A stretch of 33,487 bases of DNA from a virus. Location: IMG/VR virus record IMGVR_UViG_3300033145_000451, positions 1-33,487 of that record; one strand, given 5' to 3'. This document shows, in pieces, positions 7,581 to 16,431 of this stretch (the first letter of the stretch is position 1; each line of letters opens with the position of its first letter). The notes beneath the pieces are model-generated. The model saw nothing but the letters and a program-made list of their open reading frames with translations. It was not told where the DNA came from and did no database searches. Both the position numbers and the translations under genes were made by a program.

Positions 7581-9054
7581 GATTAAGGCTACTGATAAGG
7601 CATCTGCCAAAGTTAGTAAGGTGAAGGGGTCGATGTTGAGCTTAAAAAATGCGGTGATAGGCGTGGGTGTTGCTTACGGTGCTGTCAAAATTAAGAATTT
7701 CATAAAAGAGTCCATCCAGCTTTTTACTGTTCAAGAAAAAGCAGAAGCGAGACTGCTTTCATCAATTAAAAATTTAAAGGATTTGGGGGAGGGGTACTCA
7801 GACAATGAGGTTGGGATTCAATCTTTAAATTGGGAATTGAAGGAATATGCAAAACACCTACAAACAGTCACTACAGTTGGAGATGAGGAGACTATATCCG
7901 CTATGGCAATGCTCGGGAGTTTTCAGTTAACAGGAGAAGAGATAATGAAGTTGACTCCCGCCCTTTTAGATATGAAGGCTGCAACCGAAAAAACAACCGG
8001 CGCCCAGGCTGACATGAATGATTTGGCAAATGCAATGGGGAAAGCTCTAAGTACTGGGGCTGGGGCTTTAAGCCGATATGGCGTTGTTTTAAGTGATGCT
8101 CAAAAAATCCAATTTGATGCAGCCGAAGGGATGGAGAGGGTAGCTTTATTAGCTGAAATTATGGGGGATAACTTTGGGGGTGCTGCGGAAGAAATAAGAA
8201 ATACAACGGCTGGGGCGTTGACTGCGGCAGCGAATGATTGGGGGGATTTCAAGGAAACAGTTGGAGCATTGCTTGCTCCACTATTATCTGATATCGCTGC
8301 TTGGATTTCTAATGTAGCCATAGCACTTCAAGAGGGAATGGCGCGACTAAAAGAATTATGGGATGAAGATTGGCATGGAATCAGGACAACATTGGAAGAT
8401 TTAATGCTTTGGATTAATGAAGAATTTAAACCATTTATGGAAGATTTGTTTGTTGTGTTTGGCGTGGCCTTGGCATTATTTAAGGTTAATTGGGAAATGA
8501 CATGGACAGCAATTAAGGCATTTTTATTACCTATATGGACAGCAATTCAGATTATTATTTTGACGACATGGGAAACAATAACAACTTTACTTAGTGCTGC
8601 TATTAAAGTATTTCAAGGTGATTTCAAGGGGGCATGGAATGATATTAAGGATGGATTTAGCGATATCTGGGAAGGGATTATTGGAATCGTTGAGCGTGCT
8701 AAAGATAAAATCCTTGCTCTTGTCGATAAAATAATCGGCCCGGTTAAAATGGCCATTAATCTTGTAAAAAATCTGCTTGGAGTATCAGGGGGTGTTGCTG
8801 ATGTCGGCGCCATAGCCGCTCCAAGGGCGGTGACAAGGGCAGAGGGTGGAGCATTGGGAGCAGGACAATTATCACTTGTTGGAGAGCGTGGAGCAGAGTG
8901 GTTTGTGCCTAAGACAGCGGGAAATATAATCCCTAACAATATGCTGGGTGGAGTCACGATCAATATTAATGGCATAATCTCAAGTAAAGAAGTGGCAGAG
9001 GAATATGCTGACGTCATCATCAAGGAGTTAAAACTAAGTACAAAGGTTGTATGA
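7555..9054 (+). CDS. Tape measure protein
   Basis: 499 residues. N terminus with KIKATDKASAKVSKVKGSM is typical of siphovirus tape measures; the middle is long helix with apolar segments (LLPIWTAIQIIILTTWETIT) and repeated Trp-bearing helices (GAWNDIKDGFSDIWEGIIGI). The C terminus has GERGAEWFVPKTAGNIIPNN, a very common tape-measure ending. Length sets tail length; at about 0.15 nm per residue, 499 residues implies a short tail of roughly 75 nm. The hub gene starts within its stop (ATGA). Confidence 0.9.
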   Translation: MATETLNIKIKATDKASAKVSKVKGSMLSLKNAVIGVGVAYGAVKIKNFIKESIQLFTVQEKAEARLLSSIKNLKDLGEGYSDNEVGIQSLNWELKEYAKHLQTVTTVGDEETISAMAMLGSFQLTGEEIMKLTPALLDMKAATEKTTGAQADMNDLANAMGKALSTGAGALSRYGVVLSDAQKIQFDAAEGMERVALLAEIMGDNFGGAAEEIRNTTAGALTAAANDWGDFKETVGALLAPLLSDIAAWISNVAIALQEGMARLKELWDEDWHGIRTTLEDLMLWINEEFKPFMEDLFVVFGVALALFKVNWEMTWTAIKAFLLPIWTAIQIIILTTWETITTLLSAAIKVFQGDFKGAWNDIKDGFSDIWEGIIGIVERAKDKILALVDKIIGPVKMAINLVKNLLGVSGGVADVGAIAAPRAVTRAEGGALGAGQLSLVGERGAEWFVPKTAGNIIPNNMLGGVTININGIISSKEVAEEYADVIIKELKLSTKVV

Positions 9055-11468
9055 TTTTATTATATATAAATGATGTAGACAGGACAGGTGATCTCATTAG
9101 AAACTCAATCCGTACTACAAATCTTATTCAACAGCGAGCCGATTCTTGTGATTTTGGGATTTTTCAAAACACAAAGCCGAGTGAGAATCAAGATGTAAGG
9201 CTTTTTATACATGATACTATCGCGAGTTTTGCTGGTACGACTGTCACTCTTAATGGATATTACCAAAAAAATATAGATCAATTCTATCCTGGACAAGTTT
9301 TATATATCAGGATTGGCGATGCAGACGAAGAAAAGGTGACAGTTCAAAGTTACGATGAAGATAATTTGCAGATTATTTTGGAAGCTGCGCCATCAGGTGC
9401 AGTAGCTCAAGGTGACAAGATCGGGGTGCTTGATTTTGGTGGGGTGGTGAGTCGTGTTACTGATGAGAATGTACATGCCTTGACACAGTTAGAATATAGG
9501 GTTTCTTGCTCAGATTACACAAAGATTTTTGATAAAAAGCTCATTTCCGATACTTGGGCAGATGTTGACTCAAGGCATATTATTAATGATTTCGTGAATA
9601 CAACAATCAACTTGAACAACACTATTGATAATATGGATTATGATGACAATGCAGCAATTCAGGCAGAGTGGATTGAGGGCGGTGATGGTGATAATCCTAC
9701 GATTGATAGCACTGATTTTATTGAGGGGGATGCTGCTGGTGTATTACCCTGGACAAATGCAGGAGGCACAGCAACATTCGAGGCTACACCAACAAGCAGG
9801 GATATTTCTGATCTTACAGGCGCGGCGGCTGGAACGCCCACAGAAGGGAATTTAATGGTTTGGATTAAAACAAGTGATCAGGCAAATATCACATCACTCA
9901 AAATCAGAATTGGCTCTGATAATGGAAATTATGCAGAGGTTGATATTGATATTCCATCCGGTACAGATTATGAATATTTTAGTGGAAAATTAGCTGATGC
10001 GAGCATGACGGGGAACCCCGACTGGACTGATGTTGATTATGCGGCAGTCGCAATTGTAGAGACAGGGGATGGAGAGATAAAAATTAATGGGATTAGAGTT
10101 AATGCAGAGAAGAGTTTTACCCTTTATAATGTAAAGCCTACCCCGACTTTCGATGACTTTAGAAGCCCACAGCTTAAATCAACCAGCCTTATACAGTTGC
10201 TTGCGAAAACCTGGGATTTCCTTTGGTACATTGATTATGAAAGGGATATCCATTTTATTAATATTGAAGATGAGGTTTCACCATTTGGATTAAATGATGC
10301 CTCGGCAAATTTTATTGATTTAGAAATTGAAACCGATGCAAGTCAAATTGGCAATCGTGTCATTATTAGAGGGGGTGAAAAAACATCCGACAGTACATAT
10401 TCACAGGCTATTCCGGGGGATGGTGCTAAGCGTGAATGGCTTTTAAAAAATAAATTCAAGAATCTTGTTGTTCTGATTGATGATATAACCGATGCACATG
10501 CTGCCGAAGCAGGCACAACCGACACAAATATTAAAATCACAGGGCATGGCTTGAGTACAGGGGATTACATCACAAACCAAGATCGCCGCGAAGAGGTTAG
10601 AGAAATTACAAAAGTCGATGTTGATAATTTTACGGTTGAGTCAATACCAGGGCAGATTCCTACTGATACAATTACATTTTTTACAATCCCTAAATCTGTT
10701 GGAGTCGAGGGCTTAGTAGATGAAACCACAGTTGACTATGTTTCAAATTCAAATGAAAAATCTATAAGAGCTACAGACAGCGAGGCAACCTTACTTCTTG
10801 GGATGGGAATTCTCTTTGTATACAATGAGCGAGTACCTATTCGAATTCAATATTCAAATGGCGGGAGTATAGCAACACTCAAAGCCTCCGGGTTTGGGGA
10901 TGGTATTTTTGATCTTGACCCTGTGACTGATCGCAACATCCAAGATGTCGGAACTGCTCTTGCAACTGCACAGGCCAAAGTAAGGGAATATAGCGAAGCA
11001 ACTATAGAGGGGCGTTTCAGGACAGATTCTTATGGATTAAAAGCTGGGCAAATTTTGCATATCGTAGACTCAACAAGGGGAATCGATGATAATTATGTAA
11101 TTCAGAGAGTTAAAAAGGCTCAAGTATCCGGGGCGTATTCTGATTATTTTAATTATACAGTCACTTTTGGAACCTCATCTTTTGGAATTATAGAATTTTA
11201 TCAAAAACTACTAGCGACAAAGGACTCAATAGAATTAAATGTTGATGACATTGTTGAGACTTACACGACCTCGGATGAAGTTGTTGAAGTTAGTGATGTC
11301 AATGCTGTAGCTACAGATGGGGGATTCCAAAGTTCGAAGATTGCGGAAACAGTTGAAGTCAGTGATGTCAATCAAGTCGTTGCTTATCCTAAAGGTACTT
11401 GGCGATATGAGCCGAATGGTGCAGGCCAACCATTGGAATCGCGGTATAATTTATGTGATTATGGATAA
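9051..11468 (+). CDS. Tail hub / distal tail protein with inserted domains
   Basis: 805 residues. The N-terminal part (LLYINDVDRTGDLIRNSIR, DVRLFIHDT, YRVSCSDYTKIFDKKLI) and TSLIQLLAKTWDFLWYIDYE near residue 390 fit gp27/Tal-like hub proteins that close the tail tip. Between them (about residues 205-355) is an inserted beta module resembling a galactose-binding or carbohydrate-binding fold (inference). Near residues 496-550 an FCCH-like module (ITGHGLSTGDYITN, EITKVDVDNFTVES) is inserted; a related one is in the exported protein at 1828. The C terminus carries two copies of VEVSDVN and a Trp/Arg end. It acts in host attachment and channel opening. Confidence 0.7.
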   Translation: MILLYINDVDRTGDLIRNSIRTTNLIQQRADSCDFGIFQNTKPSENQDVRLFIHDTIASFAGTTVTLNGYYQKNIDQFYPGQVLYIRIGDADEEKVTVQSYDEDNLQIILEAAPSGAVAQGDKIGVLDFGGVVSRVTDENVHALTQLEYRVSCSDYTKIFDKKLISDTWADVDSRHIINDFVNTTINLNNTIDNMDYDDNAAIQAEWIEGGDGDNPTIDSTDFIEGDAAGVLPWTNAGGTATFEATPTSRDISDLTGAAAGTPTEGNLMVWIKTSDQANITSLKIRIGSDNGNYAEVDIDIPSGTDYEYFSGKLADASMTGNPDWTDVDYAAVAIVETGDGEIKINGIRVNAEKSFTLYNVKPTPTFDDFRSPQLKSTSLIQLLAKTWDFLWYIDYERDIHFINIEDEVSPFGLNDASANFIDLEIETDASQIGNRVIIRGGEKTSDSTYSQAIPGDGAKREWLLKNKFKNLVVLIDDITDAHAAEAGTTDTNIKITGHGLSTGDYITNQDRREEVREITKVDVDNFTVESIPGQIPTDTITFFTIPKSVGVEGLVDETTVDYVSNSNEKSIRATDSEATLLLGMGILFVYNERVPIRIQYSNGGSIATLKASGFGDGIFDLDPVTDRNIQDVGTALATAQAKVREYSEATIEGRFRTDSYGLKAGQILHIVDSTRGIDDNYVIQRVKKAQVSGAYSDYFNYTVTFGTSSFGIIEFYQKLLATKDSIELNVDDIVETYTTSDEVVEVSDVNAVATDGGFQSSKIAETVEVSDVNQVVAYPKGTWRYEPNGAGQPLESRYNLCDYG

Positions 11469-11470
11469 AA

Positions 11471-11479
11471 TGATATAAT
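11471..11479 (+). promoter_or_regulatory. Extended -10 promoter candidate
   Basis: TGA-TATAAT (extended -10 form TGnTATAAT) lies in the 31-base gap between the hub gene and the next tail gene, whose ATG is 21 bases further on. No good -35 (TTATGT at 11451-11456 is weak). The same extended form occurs before the small terminase at 23933. Confidence 0.35.
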
Positions 11480-11499
11480 ACTTTTGTAAAAAAAAATAT

Positions 11500-12177
11500 A
11501 TGCAAACTCAAAAGAAAGAAACAGTAGCAGTAAAGGGTGTCCATATAATGAGCTTATGCGATGCGAGGAGTGAAAAGGCTCAAGAATTCTCTGATATTTT
11601 TGAAGGTTTGAGGAAAAAGAGAGAGAAAGTTTTACAGAATCGTGATTTAGCTACAGGGAAAGCACTAAGACAGCAAAAAGGATTGCTTTTTGTCCGTAGG
11701 ATACACATAGAAGCCGCTAAAAAATGCCACAAATTATGGGAAGAATATCAATACTACAAACGAGCTTATAATAAACTTTTTTTGGTAAGTGAAACTGTGA
11801 CTAAAAATATAATGACAACAGTCGGGCGTTCTGTATCAGCGCAAATTTGTGGAGGGGATAATACCTATTCTGGTAATGTGAATTATACAGCCCTTGGCGA
11901 TGATAATACCGCGCCAGTTATTGCAGATGCGACTTTGGGAAATGAAACGACCCGGAAGGCTTTAAGCTCTGGTACTGACGCGAGTAATATTACCTACCTC
12001 GAGACTTTTCTTACTGCGGTTGAGGCTGTTGATACGCACGAAGAATATGGAATGTTTATTGATGGAGCGGCTGGGGCTGACACCGGGCAGCTTCTTAATA
12101 GATGGATAGAAACCAAAGTAAAATCAAATGTTGAAACCTTGAATGTTCAAAGTATTTTAACTTGGGCTGATGCTTAA
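11500..12177 (+). CDS. Tail tip / baseplate structural protein
   Basis: 225 residues in two parts: a basic helical N half (residues 25-95, with FEGLRKKREKV and WEEYQYYKRAYNKLF) and a C half with NTAPVIADATLGNETTRKAL and SSGTDASNITYLETFLTAVE, a pattern I know from structural proteins near fibre genes of uncultured siphoviruses. Likely a tip component linking hub and fibre. The next gene overlaps by eight bases. Confidence 0.55.
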   Translation: MQTQKKETVAVKGVHIMSLCDARSEKAQEFSDIFEGLRKKREKVLQNRDLATGKALRQQKGLLFVRRIHIEAAKKCHKLWEEYQYYKRAYNKLFLVSETVTKNIMTTVGRSVSAQICGGDNTYSGNVNYTALGDDNTAPVIADATLGNETTRKALSSGTDASNITYLETFLTAVEAVDTHEEYGMFIDGAAGADTGQLLNRWIETKVKSNVETLNVQSILTWADA

Positions 12178-12466
12178 AAAAGATAATATTAAAATTTCTT
12201 TCGACCCTGACCCGGTTTGGCGAAAGACTAAATTCGGGGCTGGCAAAGATAAGGAGGGGAAAGCTCTGGCAAAAATAATTATCAGAAAAGGGATTACTAT
12301 AATAGAAATTGATGGCAAAAAATATAAGATGAAGGGGAATTTTATAGTTGAAATGCAGAATTTTATGGTACAAAAAAATGCGAAAAAGAAAACTGTAAAA
12401 CGAAAAAATGCGAAAGAAAATATATTGAAATTTTATAACTCTTGTAAGGAATGGCAGACCTCTTAG
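12170..12466 (+). CDS. Small basic protein in the tail-tip operon, unknown function
   Basis: 98 residues, strongly basic, with a short beta part (KIIIRKGITIIEIDGKKYKM) and a C-terminal helix rich in Lys. It overlaps the gene before by eight bases and the gene after by 16, so it is clearly translated as part of the operon. I recognise no family; a tail accessory protein or a chaperone for the next fibre protein are possible. Confidence 0.55.
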   Translation: MLKKDNIKISFDPDPVWRKTKFGAGKDKEGKALAKIIIRKGITIIEIDGKKYKMKGNFIVEMQNFMVQKNAKKKTVKRKNAKENILKFYNSCKEWQTS

Positions 12467-13626
12467 CAAATTCAGCAACTGTTACAGATGGTGATACAAT
12501 CCTGGACGATCATCAAAATAATCTAAGACTAGATATCTTAGAACAGGCTGGGGAATATAGAGATTCAACTGGTGCGGCAGATGCTTATGTTGTGGCTGAC
12601 GATGCTCAAGTTGCTTCTCTACAGGAGGGGCAAATTGTTATTTTCAATGCGAATTTTACAAATGCAGGAGCAATTACCATAAATTATGGGGGCTTTGGCG
12701 CAAAGCCAGGAAAGAAACATAACGATCAGGCTTTAGTGGCAGGGGATATAGAGAGCGGGCAAATTACCGCATGGAGGTATGATGGCACAAACATGCAAAT
12801 GCTCACACCTACAGGGATAGATGGGAAGAATTTGACATTAAAGACAGGAACATTTGGAGAAACGATTGACGGCACAACAACACCGGTTTTGGTTTATTTA
12901 AAAGCAGCTGATGGGAAATGGTATAAGTCAGATGCCGATGCTACGGAATCAACATATAAAACAGAAGGATTTGCCATAAATAGCGGGAATGACACTGATA
13001 TTGCTTTAATTGTTACAGGAGGGATTCTTGGTGGATTCGCCGGAATGACAGAAACAGCAGATCAGTTTGTTAGTGGCACAGCCGGCGAAAGGACTGAAAC
13101 TCCTGGCACTAATAAGCATAAGATCGGGGTTGCCTGGAGTGCGACAGAGATTAAAATTGAATTAGGAAATAAAATGATGGCTGGTGTCCTCACAGACTTA
13201 GATACAGTAAATAATGCCAATAATGACCAGATTATTACTATAGGCTTTAGAGCGAAGATCATCGAGCTTGATTTCTATATACAAGGGCATGATTCCGCTG
13301 TTGCTACAGCACATTTTTATGTTTCAGTAGGAAGAGGAACCTGGGAAGAAACAACACTTATATCTTGGTTCGGGTTCGCTAATCAATCAAATCAGGGGGG
13401 TGCTGGTGATGATCAGGAGCCGCAAGTTTTGTCATTCTTAGATGCGAGTATTGAAACGGCTCCGGCAGCAGGAACGAGTGGGGGTAATGCCTCAGAGAAA
13501 AAAGTGACAATATCAATTCCGACTGTAACTGATACGACCTTCGTTGTGCGACAAGCAACAGCCGGTGGAGCAGACCCCGGAAGTCAATGCCGATCTAGGA
13601 TTGCATGGCGCGTACGGGGATATTAA
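12451..13626 (+). CDS. Tail fibre / tip protein
   Basis: 391 residues. Opens with ADLLANSATVTDGDTILDDH, QNNLRLDIL, the anchor-like start seen in many phage fibres, followed by repeated beta segments (YVVADDAQVASLQEGQIVIF, AITINYGGFGAKPGKKH, TEGFAINSGNDTDIALIVTG) and a Gly/Thr-rich receptor-facing end. Located immediately before the lysin, the usual place for a receptor-binding protein. Unlike the giant fibre at 31536 it has no signal peptide, which makes it the better candidate for the conventional virion fibre. Confidence 0.7.
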   Translation: MADLLANSATVTDGDTILDDHQNNLRLDILEQAGEYRDSTGAADAYVVADDAQVASLQEGQIVIFNANFTNAGAITINYGGFGAKPGKKHNDQALVAGDIESGQITAWRYDGTNMQMLTPTGIDGKNLTLKTGTFGETIDGTTTPVLVYLKAADGKWYKSDADATESTYKTEGFAINSGNDTDIALIVTGGILGGFAGMTETADQFVSGTAGERTETPGTNKHKIGVAWSATEIKIELGNKMMAGVLTDLDTVNNANNDQIITIGFRAKIIELDFYIQGHDSAVATAHFYVSVGRGTWEETTLISWFGFANQSNQGGAGDDQEPQVLSFLDASIETAPAAGTSGGNASEKKVTISIPTVTDTTFVVRQATAGGADPGSQCRSRIAWRVRGY

Positions 13627-13642
13627 AATTTAACTTATTAAA

Positions 13643-14299
13643 ATGATCACACCAATTAAACAATCAGACCCTCGCTGGGCAAATTTTTACATCGGAAATT
13701 CAAGGGCAAAAATGAAGAGATATGGATGTTATATCTCATGTCTATGTATGGCACTAGAGAAATTAAGGGGGTATTTTTGCGACCCGCGTGATGCTGTTAG
13801 ATTTTGGCTTTTCACAGCTCAAGGCAAACTCTCCTCAAAAATGAAGGATTTTAAAGGAATGACTCTTGTTAAAAAGGCTTCATACTATGATAAAAAGGAG
13901 GTCGAGAAATACGCCAATGACCCAGACAAAGCGGCTATCTTAGTCTTAGATAACGGGGCGCATTATGTTTATGTTGAAAATTTCAAGGGAACGACCTTAA
14001 CGCATATTGACCCTATAGATGGTGAGGCTCACACTTATTCATCACGATTAATAACAGGCATGAGGCTACTTGAGAAAAAGGATATTTCAGCCCCAGAGTG
14101 GATGCAGAAATTTATAGAAAAAGTGAAAGAAGCAGGCTTAAAAATTACAGACCCACTTGAGGAAGCAACCATTATAAAAATAGAAGAAATTTTATTTGAT
14201 CTAAAAATCATAGACAAAAAAGAGGGCTGGATTTCTATCGGAAGATGGCTGGTTATTATGGATAAGATTTCTAAATATTGGAAAGACGTGCTAGAATAA
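13643..14299 (+). CDS. C39-like cysteine peptidase, probable endolysin
   Basis: 218 residues. Residues 7-12 QSDPRW, the GCYISCLCMAL helix with candidate nucleophile Cys29, His107 in NGAHYVYV and Asp123 in HIDPIDG give the order Cys-His-Asp of peptidase C39_2 (papain-fold) proteins. The C-terminal 75 residues are helical and may bind cell wall. It ends the late transcription unit, just before a terminator, where phage lysins often lie. Peptidoglycan cross-bridge cleavage is the likely job, but C39 domains also process peptides or are tail-associated, so endolysin is inferred from context. No signal peptide, so it would need a holin. Confidence 0.7.
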   Translation: MITPIKQSDPRWANFYIGNSRAKMKRYGCYISCLCMALEKLRGYFCDPRDAVRFWLFTAQGKLSSKMKDFKGMTLVKKASYYDKKEVEKYANDPDKAAILVLDNGAHYVYVENFKGTTLTHIDPIDGEAHTYSSRLITGMRLLEKKDISAPEWMQKFIEKVKEAGLKITDPLEEATIIKIEEILFDLKIIDKKEGWISIGRWLVIMDKISKYWKDVLE

Positions 14300-14324
14300 A
14301 ATCAATGGTTTAAGATAGCATAAA

Positions 14325-14354
14325 AAGACTGCCTAGGCATGGGCGGTCTTTTTT
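14325..14354 (+). terminator. Rho-independent terminator at the end of the late genes
   Basis: AAGACTGCC (14325-14333) pairs with GGCGGTCTT (14342-14350), one G-T pair, 8-base loop, followed by a T run to 14354. It ends transcription through the tail and lysin genes before the early promoter at 14397. Confidence 0.85.
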
Positions 14355-14374
14355 GCGTAGTTTCTGCATAAATG

Positions 14375-14432
14375 TCAAGCCCTTTAAACAAAAACCTTGA
14401 TTTTTATTTATATATCTTTATAATGCCCTTGA
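14375..14432 (+). promoter_or_regulatory. Candidate operators (TCAAG/CTTGA) around the early promoter
   Basis: TCAAG at 14375-14379 and CTTGA at 14396-14400 and 14428-14432. The second overlaps the -35 and the third the expected transcription start. Spaced half-sites around a promoter for a ribbon-helix-helix gene fit autorepression, as in Arc/CopG systems. Half-sites are only five bases, so chance is possible. Confidence 0.4.
14397..14424 (+). promoter_or_regulatory. Early sigma70-like promoter
   Basis: TTGATT (14397-14402), 16-base spacer, TATAAT (14419-14424). It lies between the terminator and the first early gene (ATG 14451), so the transcript has about a 20-base leader. This is the best-matched promoter in the window. 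Confidence 0.7.
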
Positions 14433-14450
14433 ACATTAATTTTTATAAAA

Positions 14451-14597
14451 ATGACACCTCCCAATACTATTACAGTGACAATCGAATGCCCGAAGCAGCT
14501 CATTCTAGAATTTGATGAGCTTTGCAAGAAAAAATACATGTCTCGTTCTGCTTTGATTAGACAAGCAATGGCAGAATGTCTTAATCAGCCTAAATAA
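14451..14597 (+). CDS. Ribbon-helix-helix regulator (Arc/CopG type)
   Basis: 48 residues, shorter than most gene-finding cut-offs. A beta strand (NTITVTIECPKQLI) followed by two helices (LEFDELCKKKY, SRSALIRQAMAECL) is the full ribbon-helix-helix fold; dimers insert the strand into the major groove. It is the first gene after the early promoter with candidate half-site operators, so it probably represses its own operon and may time the early/late switch. It is the only recognisable transcription factor in the genome. Confidence 0.75.
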   Translation: MTPPNTITVTIECPKQLILEFDELCKKKYMSRSALIRQAMAECLNQPK

Positions 14598-14623
14598 AAA
14601 CCTTATATCTTAACCACAAAATC

Positions 14624-14995
14624 ATGGAATCACTAAACAAAGTAACGCTTATCGGGAATCTTGCTGCCGATGTAGAGTTAAGAGAAACAACATCAGGCAA
14701 GAAAGTAGCAAACTTTCCTCTTGCTATTAATAGAAAGATAAAAAATGGAAAAGAGGAACACGAAACAGTTGATTTTCATAGAGTTATCACATGGGGGAAA
14801 TTAGCAAAGAAATGTGAGCAATGCCTTTCAAGAGGATTACCAGTTTTAGTTGAAGGTGAACTCATTAATAGAAGTTTTGATGATAAGGAGGGGTGTAGGC
14901 ATTATAGGACAGAAGTTGTTGCAAAGAATGTGGCTATTTTAGCTAGCAGAAAAAGCCGTGAGAATGTTGAGGTTCTTTTCGGGTCTATTTCTTAA
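14624..14995 (+). CDS. ssb: Single-stranded DNA-binding protein
   Basis: 123 residues with the OB-fold pattern: LNKVTLIGNLAADVELRE, KKVANFPLAINRK, TVDFHRVITWGKLAKKCEQC, LPVLVEGELINRSF and HYRTEVVAKNVAIL. It protects single strands during replication and recombination. The usual acidic C-terminal tip (DDDIPF in E. coli) is absent; the protein ends VEVLFGSIS, so it may not recruit host repair proteins in the usual way. It lies 26 bases after the regulator in the early operon. Confidence 0.93.
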   Translation: MESLNKVTLIGNLAADVELRETTSGKKVANFPLAINRKIKNGKEEHETVDFHRVITWGKLAKKCEQCLSRGLPVLVEGELINRSFDDKEGCRHYRTEVVAKNVAILASRKSRENVEVLFGSIS

Positions 14996-15006
14996 TCTTT
15001 AAATTC

Positions 15007-15159
15007 ATGCCTACTGGAAAATTAATTCAGCACGTTAAGCAGTTGCGATTTGTTAGAGAATCTTTAGCACAGATACCCGACAAAGAAGATTTAGATTTTG
15101 TTGAACAATCAGAGCGAGAGAAATGGGATTGGCTATGGAATTCACAAAACTTAATTTAA
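15007..15159 (+). CDS. Small acidic protein, unknown function
   Basis: 50 residues (PTGKLIQHVKQLRFVRESLA, then a Trp-rich end KWDWLWNS). It fills the gap between ssb and the nuclease with four bases to the next ATG, matching the tight spacing of the operon. No family recognised. Confidence 0.5.
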   Translation: MPTGKLIQHVKQLRFVRESLAQIPDKEDLDFVEQSEREKWDWLWNSQNLI

Positions 15160-15163
15160 GACT

Positions 15164-15742
15164 ATGATTGATGATGAACTTCTAACTAGAAAATTCCTCG
15201 TTGAGAGATCAAATGGATTTACGATGTCATACCCATTTACAACCTACTCTTGTATATGGAAACTCCCCAGCGACCCCCTACTTGCTAAATTATACACTTA
15301 CTTTCAAAGGCTTTTCTTGGAGGGTATAAATGGAAATATAATTGAGGGTAAAAAATCAGTGAGTGGGGGTCGCAAGTTGATTCTTGAAATTGAGAATCGA
15401 AAATCTGAACTCTGTGATCTTGCGAGTGAGGCAGACTTTGAACGCTCTGAAAGATATCAACATCGCATTGTTGAAGAATACATGCTTCGACATGACCCCC
15501 ACACAATCGCCACAGAAATTCCGGTATATGATGATGAATGGGTAGGGCATATTGATCAGATTCGAATTATTAAAGATAGACTTCAAGTTTGCGATTTTAA
15601 GCCAAACGCCCACAAGGAAACTAAAGCCGCGAGTCAGGTGTTCCGATATCGCGCTTTGCTATCTGCACGCACCGGGATTCCAGTTGAAAAAATTGATGCC
15701 TGTTATTTCGATGATAAATCTTGCTATTTCTTAACTCCATAA
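15164..15742 (+). CDS. PD-(D/E)XK nuclease, RecB/Cas4-like exonuclease
   Basis: 192 residues. The nuclease core is at residues 118-162: Glu118 in ATEIPV, GHID (128-131, Asp131), DFK (144-146) and QVFRY (158-162), matching the E...GxxD...(D/E)xK...QxxxY order of RecB/Cas4-type enzymes. It would resect double-strand ends, paired with the annealing protein whose ATG follows two bases later. The exo-annealase pair is like lambda exo/bet. Cas4 function is unlikely as no CRISPR genes are present. Confidence 0.75.
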   Translation: MIDDELLTRKFLVERSNGFTMSYPFTTYSCIWKLPSDPLLAKLYTYFQRLFLEGINGNIIEGKKSVSGGRKLILEIENRKSELCDLASEADFERSERYQHRIVEEYMLRHDPHTIATEIPVYDDEWVGHIDQIRIIKDRLQVCDFKPNAHKETKAASQVFRYRALLSARTGIPVEKIDACYFDDKSCYFLTP

Positions 15743-15743
15743 C

Positions 15744-16427
15744 ATGAAAGAATCAAAAGTCAAAGTTATAAAAACAAAAAAGAAAAAGACAACAAAGGCA
15801 ATTGTCAAGGCCCATCCGAAAGCCGAAGCGAAATCCCTCGCCTCCGCATTTTTCCGTGACAATGAGATCGTTGATTTTTCGAAGATTGCGGAATATCCGA
15901 AGCTCTGCGTTATTCAAACAACACCGAAAGATTATATTAAAACCCGAAGCATTAAAACAAGAGGGCGGGCGGTGATGCTCCCCTATGTCGACCACTATTA
16001 TGCAGAGCGCGCACTCAATTTTGTATTTAATTTTCGAGTGAGCAACGAAATTATATCGCATGAATTTAAGGAATATTCTCAAGAATACATGGACTATTCT
16101 AAAAGAGATAAGCCTGTGAAAAGAGAGAGGGATGTAACCGAGGCAGAATGTATGGTGAAGTTTACTTTCGTAACCAATGAAGGCAAAGAGATTATCCGGA
16201 CAGTTTATAGTTCTCACAAAGGCTACCCGAACCCGGCAACGACAAGAGGCGATATTTTAAAATCCGCAATCTCGAAATCATGGACAGCGGTTGCACGGAC
16301 ATTCGGAATCGGCGCAGATGTAGTAGGTCGAGAAACAAAAGCCTACAAAAAAGCCGAGGTAGAGGATAAGAAAGGACATGCGAAGCCAGTCAAAAAATCA
16401 TTCGTTAAAAATAAACCTAATTATTAA
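15744..16427 (+). CDS. Rad52-family single-strand annealing protein
   Basis: 227 residues. After a Lys-rich N-terminal tail (residues 1-30), the core has LPYVDHYYAERALNFVFNFR, MVKFTFVTNEGKE and a final TRGDILKSAISKSWTAVART, FGIGADV, the order typical of Rad52/22- and DdrA-like phage annealing proteins. It would bind single strands from the upstream nuclease and anneal them, driving recombination and perhaps concatemer formation. The C-terminal tail is basic. Confidence 0.75.
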   Translation: MKESKVKVIKTKKKKTTKAIVKAHPKAEAKSLASAFFRDNEIVDFSKIAEYPKLCVIQTTPKDYIKTRSIKTRGRAVMLPYVDHYYAERALNFVFNFRVSNEIISHEFKEYSQEYMDYSKRDKPVKRERDVTEAECMVKFTFVTNEGKEIIRTVYSSHKGYPNPATTRGDILKSAISKSWTAVARTFGIGADVVGRETKAYKKAEVEDKKGHAKPVKKSFVKNKPNY

Positions 16428-16431
16428 AGCC

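Noticed and set aside
15164-15742. Cas4 as part of a phage CRISPR system
   Set aside because: No CRISPR repeats or other cas genes; neighbouring annealing protein explains the nuclease as recombination exonuclease.
16378-16431. Longer N terminus for the gene ending at 16695
   Set aside because: Would overlap the annealing gene by 50 bases and give a composition unlike the rest; GTG 16432 fits operon spacing.
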